Positions 8,195-12,283 of a stretch of DNA of 12,283 bases are shown here, one piece after another. Under the pieces are notes generated by a model. It did not search any database, was not told the origin of the DNA, and saw only the letters and a list, made by a program, of their open reading frames with translations. Source of the stretch: Chloroflexota bacterium (GTDB lineage: Bacteria; Chloroflexota; Anaerolineae; B4-G1); the NCBI GenBank assembly GCA_024232355.1, contig JAAEPW010001244.1, forward strand, positions 1 through 12,283. The letters are read 5' to 3'. A program made the position numbers and the translations under genes. Each line of letters starts with the position of its first letter. The stretch's first letter is position 1.

Positions 8195-8236
8195 AACCCC
8201 CCTTCGGGGGCTGGTGATAGCCTCCGAAGGGGGGTT
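8195..8236 (-). terminator. Strong hairpin downstream of the methyltransferase fusion
   Basis: Eighteen-base arms (starting AACCCCCCTTCGG and ending CCGAAGGGGGGTT) pair with a single G-T position around a six-base loop, GGTGAT. It lies about 55 bases past the stop of the minus-strand methyltransferase gene and before the next minus-strand gene. Read on the minus strand it is followed by CTGCTTTT, a weak U-rich stretch, so it may terminate that transcript; a dispersed palindrome is the alternative. Confidence 0.5.
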
Positions 8237-8256
8237 GGGCTTTGAGCCGAACGGTT

Positions 8257-8273
8257 TCAGCGTCTGGCGCTGA
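8257..8273. repeat. Small stem-loop TCAGCG/CGCTGA
   Basis: A perfect six-base stem with loop TCTGG, enclosed by AGCC (8245-8248) and GGCT (8274-8277) that can extend it. It is the first structure met after the methyltransferase stop (8292) on the minus strand and may contribute to termination or 3' end stability. Confidence 0.4.
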
Positions 8274-8291
8274 GGCTATTTTCGAAACTCT

Positions 8292-10019
8292 CTAGTCGCG
8301 ATCCTCCAAAGTTGACTTTTGTGCAACTATCCAGAGAAAGGTAACCATCTGGTCAAACTCTGGCACAGTCTCTTCTTGGGCACTGATGATGCGCAAACCG
8401 GCTTCCTCGACCATACGCTTATTGGTCTCGCCGTCAAAGCCGCTCCAGTACATTGGCGCGCCCAAAAAGTCCTCGTCAAAATCCACTTTGGCAGAATGTG
8501 TACCCATCGCCGCTACCAGCAGCCCGCCAGGCCGCAGCCACGACGCGATGTCTTGCAAGAGCTTGAGCTGTTCCTCACGTGGTACGTGGATGATAGAGTA
8601 GAACGCCACTATGGCGTCAAAGCTGGCGGGTGCAAAGTCAAGTTGCGTGATGTCAGCTTGAATGAACTGCGCATCGGGAACGTTCTGCCGCGCCAGCTCG
8701 ATCTGCCGCGCCGAGATGTCGACGCCCGTTACTTTGAAGCGTTGGGCAAGTTCGTGCGTCGTCGGTACGCCTGCGCCACAGCCGAGGTCGAGCACCTCAG
8801 CGCCGGGGGGTAACTCGTCGAGCAACACCGACGTGTATCGCTCGCGCTCCTCTGACCGGGTCGTCTGCGCCCATTTGTGGTGGCGTTCGGCGATATCGTC
8901 GTATCCTTCTTGGACGATCTGCTTGGGGTTCAGGTCTTTCCAGGCATCTTGTTGTTGATACAGCGCCTGGATCATGGGAAAGAACACAGCACGCAGACGC
9001 TCTGGGTTCGCCGGGCGTCCATCTATGGACACATCGTGCACTTGGCCAAAGGCGATGAACACATAATCGCCCAGCGCCACGTTTGTTTCCAGCCCATGTA
9101 CGGGTGTTTGAGGTTTGAAATGCCCGCAGACAGCGTGAACGAGGATATTTTCATCCTCTAGACGCTCCACTTGGGCAAGCGGCAGGCGGTAGACCACTTG
9201 TGGCGGATTGGTTCCACGATCCACCACTGCGAGATCGCCAGGGTTGACGGCAATGCGATGCTCGATGAAGAGTTCAGCATAGTCTGCATTGACTTGGACG
9301 CCCGAATCTACAAACTGCACCTGGCATCCCTTTTCAGTACACGACGAAGCGATTGCCAGTTCGAGGTCCATCCCCTGGGGATTGCTAAAGACCAGGCAAT
9401 AACTGTGATCGTATCCATACCCATACCGGTCCCAACCGATGACGATTTCGCCTTCGAACCACAGGACCTCTGACACTGCTTTGGCAATGTCCCACGCCAG
9501 GGTCGTTAGGCCATCCCACTGCTTGAGGTTTGCGGCCTCGATGACGACGCGCGCGCCGGGTTTCATCAAATCCCTCATCTGGGCATAGATGTTTTGAATG
9601 TCTTGCAAGTATGCGGGGTAACCGTGGTTTGGCGTGGTGTAGGCTGTCAAAGGATTATCCCGGTCACGTTTGCCCATATAGGGAGGCGAGGTTAGCGAAA
9701 AGTCAAAGGGGGGCACGTCGTAAGACAAAAGCTGGCGGGAATCCCCGTGGATCAGGTTCTCTGGATGCGCCAGTTGTGATCGCGCGTACTCGGCGCGCTG
9801 CGGGTCAAATTCGATGCCGAATGGGACCCGGCCCATTTCCTCGGCCACCCGCAGGGTTGTTCCAAAGCCCGCAAAGGGATCAAAGACGACGTTGCCTTTT
9901 TGAGTAAATTCTTCGAGCAAATACTTGACAAGGCTCTCCGAGTATCGAACGTCATCGTGTTGGAACTCGGCGGGGAGTTCCAGTTTGTGTGTGTTTTTGA
10001 ACAGTGTAAATGTTTTCAT
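8292..10019 (-). CDS. Fusion of DNA N4/N6-methylase-like and class I SAM methyltransferase domains, 575 aa
   Basis: Residues ~1-215 look like a DNA N4/N6 methylase (PF01555 type): the FDPFAGFGTT AdoMet loop (46-55) followed by the catalytic T-S-P-P-Y (110-114), in which SPPY favours cytosine-N4 chemistry. Residues ~215-350 are an unrecognised, strand-rich region with three cysteines (227, 232, 298). Residues ~362-575 form a complete second class I methyltransferase of the type-11/25 kind, with VLDLGCGAGVPT (409-420), an acidic G-V-D-I-S (432-436), Q-A-D-I (454-457) and L-R-P-G-G (495-499). The second domain resembles proteins usually found alone as ~210-residue enzymes. The ATG at 10019 follows AAGGAGAGCT; a GTG 13 codons earlier lacks a ribosome site. 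No restriction enzyme gene is adjacent, so it is an orphan enzyme. The target of either domain is unknown; the first could also act on RNA. Confidence 0.9.
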   Translation of the reverse strand: MKTFTLFKNTHKLELPAEFQHDDVRYSESLVKYLLEEFTQKGNVVFDPFAGFGTTLRVAEEMGRVPFGIEFDPQRAEYARSQLAHPENLIHGDSRQLLSYDVPPFDFSLTSPPYMGKRDRDNPLTAYTTPNHGYPAYLQDIQNIYAQMRDLMKPGARVVIEAANLKQWDGLTTLAWDIAKAVSEVLWFEGEIVIGWDRYGYGYDHSYCLVFSNPQGMDLELAIASSCTEKGCQVQFVDSGVQVNADYAELFIEHRIAVNPGDLAVVDRGTNPPQVVYRLPLAQVERLEDENILVHAVCGHFKPQTPVHGLETNVALGDYVFIAFGQVHDVSIDGRPANPERLRAVFFPMIQALYQQQDAWKDLNPKQIVQEGYDDIAERHHKWAQTTRSEERERYTSVLLDELPPGAEVLDLGCGAGVPTTHELAQRFKVTGVDISARQIELARQNVPDAQFIQADITQLDFAPASFDAIVAFYSIIHVPREEQLKLLQDIASWLRPGGLLVAAMGTHSAKVDFDEDFLGAPMYWSGFDGETNKRMVEEAGLRIISAQEETVPEFDQMVTFLWIVAQKSTLEDRD

Positions 10020-10083
10020 AGCTCTCCTTTTTACAAGTTTGAATGGTTTGATTTTCACGATGAATTCGCGTATAGGTATTCAT
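9952..10083 (-). CDS. Candidate 43-aa leader ORF overlapping the methyltransferase start
   Basis: On the minus strand AAGGAGG (10089-10095) lies five bases before an ATG at 10083, a near-ideal ribosome site. The ORF begins M-N-T-Y-T-R-I-H-R-E, is basic, and runs in a different frame across the methyltransferase ribosome site and the first 68 bases of that gene before stopping. It matches no protein I know. Translating ribosomes would pass through and open the methyltransferase start region, so a regulatory role is more likely than a functional peptide. Alternatively the strong site is a relic of an older gene start. Confidence 0.35.
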   Translation of the reverse strand: MNTYTRIHRENQTIQTCKKESYENIYTVQKHTQTGTPRRVPTR

Positions 10084-10125
10084 AAACACCTCCTTGAAAA
10101 CTCTGACCCGTGAGGGAAAACAGCA

Positions 10126-10154
10126 CAGCCACGAGGCAAACGCCGCCGTGGCTG
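10126..10154 (-). promoter_or_regulatory. Leader hairpin 2 (CAGCCACG/CGTGGCTG)
   Basis: Perfect eight-base arms with additional GGC/GCC pairing inside. It shares the 15-base sequence CAGCCACGAGGCAAA with the neighbouring hairpin at 10174-10205, so the pair arose by duplication or belongs to a repeat family. It lies about 30 bases upstream of the 43-codon leader ORF's ribosome site. Confidence 0.5.
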
Positions 10155-10173
10155 AACGATCGATAAATCAAAA

Positions 10174-10205
10174 CAGCCACGAGGCAAAAAGCACGCTCGT
10201 GGCTG
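10174..10205 (-). terminator. Leader hairpin 1 with U-tract (attenuator-like)
   Basis: CAGCCACGAG and CTCGTGGCTG form a perfect ten-base stem; on the minus strand the stem is followed directly by TTTTGATTT. This is the form of an intrinsic terminator for leftward transcription. It lies between the promoter at 10343-10371 and the methyltransferase gene, so it could attenuate that transcript, or stop read-through from the solute-binding protein gene. Confidence 0.5.
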
Positions 10206-10227
10206 AAACCCGATCAAAGATATACGG

Positions 10228-10281
10228 TTACCTGTTCATCCCCCACAGGCGTACTGGACAACTATTCACTTGCTTTAGCAC
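10228..10281 (-). CDS. Candidate 17-aa leader peptide
   Basis: AAAGGAGG (10288-10295, minus strand) is an eight-base match to the anti-Shine-Dalgarno, six bases before GTG at 10281. The ORF encodes MLKQVNSCPVRLWGMNR and stops at 10228, about 20 bases before the attenuator-like hairpin. It starts roughly 55 bases after the predicted transcription start. There is no run of one amino acid of the classic biosynthetic-leader kind. Position and ribosome site argue for translation; function as a leader peptide is inference. Confidence 0.32.
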   Translation of the reverse strand: MLKQVNSCPVRLWGMNR

Positions 10282-10342
10282 AGTACACCTCCTTTCGTCC
10301 CCATCTCTACGGGACAGTACAAGATAACGAGCAACGGGGGAT

Positions 10343-10371
10343 ATTCTAGCATCAACTCAAGAGACCGTCAA
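10343..10371 (-). promoter_or_regulatory. Sigma-70-type promoter for the methyltransferase transcript
   Basis: On the minus strand, -35 TTGACG (10366-10371) and -10 TAGAAT (10343-10348) are separated by exactly 17 bases, each with five of six consensus positions. It begins two bases after the stop of the solute-binding protein gene, giving the methyltransferase its own transcript with a ~320-base leader. Confidence 0.62.
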
Positions 10372-10373
10372 GC

Positions 10374-11168
10374 CTACTCTCTCTTCAACCATTCGGCTAC
10401 CAGCGCATCCATTGTTCCGTCCTTTTCCATATCAGCCAATGCATCGTTGATCGCCCGCAAGAGATAGCGGCTCCTCCGGTGCACGCCCACGGCATAGAGT
10501 TCCTCAACGACTGATTGCTCCACGATTGTCAGGCCACTTCCCTCCATCAGCGCCGAGACATAATCCACCAGCGCGGCATCGACATCTCTCGCCGCGACCG
10601 CCGCCAACGCTTCTGCCGCCGTCTCGTAATGCACGATGGTCAGATTGGGTAGCCTCCGCGCCCATTTGCGCGCCTCCATATCCCCCTGTGTGCCAAACTC
10701 TACTGCTAGTATGTGCTCGTCCAGATCGGCTATCTCTTTGACATCTTTGTCCCCACCTGAGGGAAGCACCAACACCTGCCCTGCGTCGAAATAATGGGCC
10801 GAGTAGCCAAAATCGCTCATCCGGTCGGGATTGATGACCAGCGCCGAGATGACCATATCCACACGGCTTATCTCCAGCGCGTCGTACAGCCCGTCGAGGG
10901 GCAGGTTGGCGACGAACTGCACCTCAACCTCCAACCGGCGGCCCAACTCTCGCGCCAGGTCCACGTCGAACCCGGCCAGCGTACCGTCGGCGGCGACGTA
11001 CTCGAAAGGCGCAAAGCTGGCGTCCATCCCCACTCGCAGCACGCCGACCTCGCGTATGCGCTCCCAAGTATCGTCGGGGCGGGCGCACGCGGCCAGGAGA
11101 ACGAACAATGAACAATGGACAATGAACAATGTCAGGCGGTTTGTTTGAAAATGTGTGTGTTTGCTCAA
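10374..11168 (-). CDS. Family-3 extracellular solute-binding lipoprotein, 264 aa
   Basis: Periplasmic-binding-protein fold of the amino-acid (family 3) type. The signature G-V-L-R-V-G-M-D-A-S-F-A-P-F-E-Y begins the mature domain (~42-57), followed by G-F-D-V-D-L-A-R-E-L-G, D-M-V-I-S-A and a V-D-A-A-L-V-D segment. The TTG at 11168 is chosen because GGAGGA lies seven bases upstream and a -10/-35 pair lies just beyond. It gives a standard lipoprotein signal: basic start, hydrophobic core and lipobox L-A-A-C with the lipidated cysteine at 28. The GTG at 11222 would precede the -35 box and was rejected. The role is capture of a polar amino acid or similar solute at the cell surface, for an ABC importer whose permease and ATPase are not nearby, or for a signalling receptor. 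Part of the signal peptide is encoded by a heptanucleotide repeat. Confidence 0.93.
   Translation of the reverse strand: MSKHTHFQTNRLTLFIVHCSLFVLLAACARPDDTWERIREVGVLRVGMDASFAPFEYVAADGTLAGFDVDLARELGRRLEVEVQFVANLPLDGLYDALEISRVDMVISALVINPDRMSDFGYSAHYFDAGQVLVLPSGGDKDVKEIADLDEHILAVEFGTQGDMEARKWARRLPNLTIVHYETAAEALAAVAARDVDAALVDYVSALMEGSGLTIVEQSVVEELYAVGVHRRSRYLLRAINDALADMEKDGTMDALVAEWLKRE
11103..11130. repeat. Heptanucleotide tandem repeat (GAACAAT, 4 units)
   Basis: Units GAACAAT, GAACAAT, GGACAAT, GAACAAT are in perfect seven-base register. On the minus strand (ATTGTTC) they encode residues ~14-22 of the lipoprotein signal peptide (FIVHCSLF). Heptamers of this sequence are a known kind of dispersed bacterial short tandem repeat, here used as coding sequence. 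Confidence 0.7.
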
Positions 11169-11186
11169 ATTTGCTTCCTCCGCCCG

Positions 11187-11215
11187 ATTGTACACGTCAT
11201 GGGCGGGAATGACAA
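11187..11215 (-). promoter_or_regulatory. Sigma-70-type promoter for the solute-binding lipoprotein
   Basis: Minus strand: -35 TTGTCA (11210-11215), 17-base spacer, -10 TACAAT (11187-11192). The predicted transcription start is near 11181, leaving a very short leader with the GGAGGA (11176-11181) at its extreme 5' end before the TTG start at 11168. Confidence 0.6.
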
Positions 11216-11254
11216 CCAGCACATTGGTACATTCTTACGGGGTGAGACACAGAC

Positions 11255-11292
11255 TTGACAATCCACATCACTGCTGCCATACTGGTGATGTG
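11255..11292 (+). promoter_or_regulatory. Possible promoter with palindrome over the -10 box
   Basis: Plus strand: perfect -35 TTGACA (11255-11260), 17-base spacer, -10 CATACT (11278-11283). The inverted repeat CACATCAC (11264-11271) and GTGATGTG (11285-11292) brackets the -10 box with a 13-base centre, like an operator. It points into the AAA-ATPase remnant that begins right after it. It may be chance, the native promoter of something lost, or an outward-facing element end. Confidence 0.35.
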
Positions 11293-11880
11293 TTCCTGGA
11301 TCAGGCTCGTGCTCGGCTGTTCGAATCGCTCTGTCAACTCATTCTGGGACTGACCGTTGGTCCGCGTCCGGGAATCCTGTGCCTGGACGATCTCCACTGG
11401 GCCGACAGCGCGACTATGGACTGGTTGACTTACCTGGGACGTCGGCTCAGGGGCAGCCAACTGCTGGTCATTGGCACCTATCGCGGCGAAGAGGTCGACG
11501 CTGTGATCGGGTTGCGCCGTGGCCTGGCCCGGCAGGACGTTCTCTCTCTGAGCTAAAGCTGGCAGGGTTGAACGAGGCTGCAGTTCTTCAAATCTTGCAA
11601 CACTTGGCGCGCACACTGGGAACCTCGCATACCCAGGGTGACAAAGCTCTGAGTGACGACTTCAGCAGGTCACGGACGGCAACCATTTCTTCCTCCTAGA
11701 GACGCTGCGGGTGCTCGTCGAGTCCGGCGGGCAGTTGGAGGATCGGGGCAGCCTGGAAGATATTCCCCTGCCAGACACCGTCTGGGATGCGGTAAAGGCG
11801 CGAGTAGAGCACCTCAGCTCCAAGGCTTGTCAGGTGCTGGAAGCTGGCGCTGTCTTGGGTCAGACGTTTACCTTTGACAC
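11293..11880 (+). pseudogene. AAA-ATPase transcriptional-regulator remnant (truncated, two frameshifts)
   Basis: Fragments in three frames align head to tail as one AAA_16/LuxR- or SARP-type regulator. Frame 1 (11293 to ~11548) carries the Walker B I-L-C-L-D-D-L-H-W-A-D and L-L-V-I-G-T-Y-R. Frame 2 (11550 to ~11660) continues E-L-K-L-A-G-L-N-E-A-A-V-L. Frame 3 (11663 to ~11880) continues V-T-D-G-N-H-F-F-L-L-E-T-L-R-V-L and later V-L-G-Q-T-F-T-F-D. The first shift falls in the alternating tract TCTCTCTCT (11541-11549); removing one CT restores the frame. The second, near 11655-11663, equals loss of one base. The N-terminal part with Walker A is missing, and the C-terminal part is cut off by the insertion sequence. 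Intact relatives sense inputs with long C-terminal repeats; this copy cannot be functional. Confidence 0.85.
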
Positions 11881-12283
11881 GGTGCAGGGGCAGCGTTTAG
11901 TACCCTACATCGGGTACGTGGAACATTAACAACTCCTTCATAGACCATTTATGATCAGTCAAACCAGTGGCCATCGCTGGAGTACGCTTATCCCAAACTT
12001 TGGGTGAGCCGTCACCTCGGGTGGGGATCGGTTCAGGTAACCGGACACGCAAACTGGAGTGATAGAGTACGAAATGGTAGTAGGCTGTGGATAGATGGAG
12101 ATGGTACTCTAGGTACTCGCGCTTCTTGGAGAAGTAGAGGGTCTTGCGGTGCCAGCGACTAACCAGGTGGCGTAGTGTCAGGTTAACCCGCTCGACATAG
12201 GAGGTGTTGATCTTTTGTCCAAGAGGTTCCAGGCAGGCCATAATGTCGTCCATAGACCCATAGATAACCCGAGTGGTCACTGA
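11881..12283 (-). mobile_element. IS1-like insertion sequence, partial
   Basis: The regulator homology ends near 11880 and the transposase stop is at 11897, so the element end lies about 11881-11896. The boundary sequence GGTGCAGGGGCAGCG begins with GGTG, as IS1 ends do. The other end is outside the window, so the inverted repeat and target duplication cannot be verified. Confidence 0.6.
11897..12283 (-). CDS. IS1-family-like transposase, N-terminus outside window
   Basis: The frame is open to the right edge. The part seen is the C-terminal half of a DDE-type transposase: I-N-T-S-Y-V-E-R-V-N-L-T-L-R, then R-K-T-L-Y-F-S-K-K, A-Y-Y-H-F-V-L-Y-H-S-S-L-R, a P-T-R-G-D-G-S-P linker and the T-P-A-M-A-T-G-L-T-D-H tail that I associate with IS1-like transposases of Chloroflexota and cyanobacteria. 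The E-R and the later H-S-S-L-R block fit the C-terminal catalytic region of this group. The GTG at 12280 is unlikely to be the start because family members carry an N-terminal zinc-binding and helix-turn-helix region. No frameshift is seen in the part present, so the element may still be active. Confidence 0.85.
   Translation of the reverse strand, partial: SVTTRVIYGSMDDIMACLEPLGQKINTSYVERVNLTLRHLVSRWHRKTLYFSKKREYLEYHLHLSTAYYHFVLYHSSLRVRLPEPIPTRGDGSPKVWDKRTPAMATGLTDHKWSMKELLMFHVPDVGY

Larger units (their letters stand above)
8001..8291. other. Non-coding gap between methyltransferase fusion and acyltransferase
   Basis: No supported gene. The right half holds three stem-loops (listed separately). 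The left half is the leader of the acyltransferase operon on the minus strand; it contains a small hairpin (8060-8076, GGCTC/GAGCC) and the ribosome binding site, but I see no promoter with two good hexamers. Confidence 0.6.

Noticed and set aside
10126..10205. Possible CRISPR-like repeats (CAGCCACGAGGCAAA twice)
   Set aside because: There are only two copies, each forming its own hairpin with its own complementary arm, with no regular spacer series and no cas genes.
10094..10327. A plus-strand ORF with repeated SHEA...VAE segments
   Set aside because: The protein repeat is simply the translation of the two tandem hairpins; it opens with TTG and has no ribosome site.

Overview
The window most resembles an accessory stretch of a moderately GC-rich bacterium, probably a member of the Chloroflexota (Anaerolineae-like). 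That placement is inferred from gene style: a long WD40 beta-propeller with a short helical tail, paired ~790-residue FtsX-type permeases, an AAA regulator remnant and an IS1-like transposase. No rRNA, tRNA or CRISPR array is visible, so taxonomy is tentative.

Layout. Positions 1-1478 hold the 3' part of a WD40-repeat gene (+), followed by a 65-residue cysteine-rich gene (+, 1571-1768) with its own extended -10 promoter. A long near-perfect hairpin (1775-1859) separates it from a convergent minus-strand block. Read in the direction of transcription, that block is an acyltransferase-3 type integral membrane protein (8000-6801) and two paralogous FtsX/MacB-type ABC permeases (6789-4411 and 4250-1869). 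The first two genes are only 11 bases apart and very likely share a transcript. No ATPase partner is present.

Positions 8001-8291 contain no gene but carry three stem-loops. Next on the minus strand is a 575-residue fusion (10019-8292): an N-terminal DNA N4/N6-methylase-like domain, an unrecognised middle region, and a complete second SAM-dependent methyltransferase domain. Its ~320-base 5' leader is elaborate. It has a consensus-like promoter abutting the stop of the preceding gene, a 17-codon ORF behind a very strong Shine-Dalgarno, two tandem hairpins (the first followed by a U-tract), and a 43-codon ORF overlapping the methyltransferase start. This looks like an attenuation-type leader.

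Upstream on the same strand is a lipoprotein of the family-3 solute-binding type (11168-10374) with its own promoter. Part of its signal peptide is encoded by a 7-base tandem repeat. A different 7-base repeat encodes the C-terminal 11 residues of the acyltransferase. The right end (11293-12283) is degraded: a truncated, twice-frameshifted AAA-ATPase regulator pseudogene (+) runs into an IS1-like element whose transposase (-) leaves the window.

Functional reading. The acyltransferase and permeases plausibly act together at the membrane on a lipid, lipoprotein or glycan substrate (inference). The methyltransferase fusion is the most unusual protein, and its leader the most unusual non-coding region.
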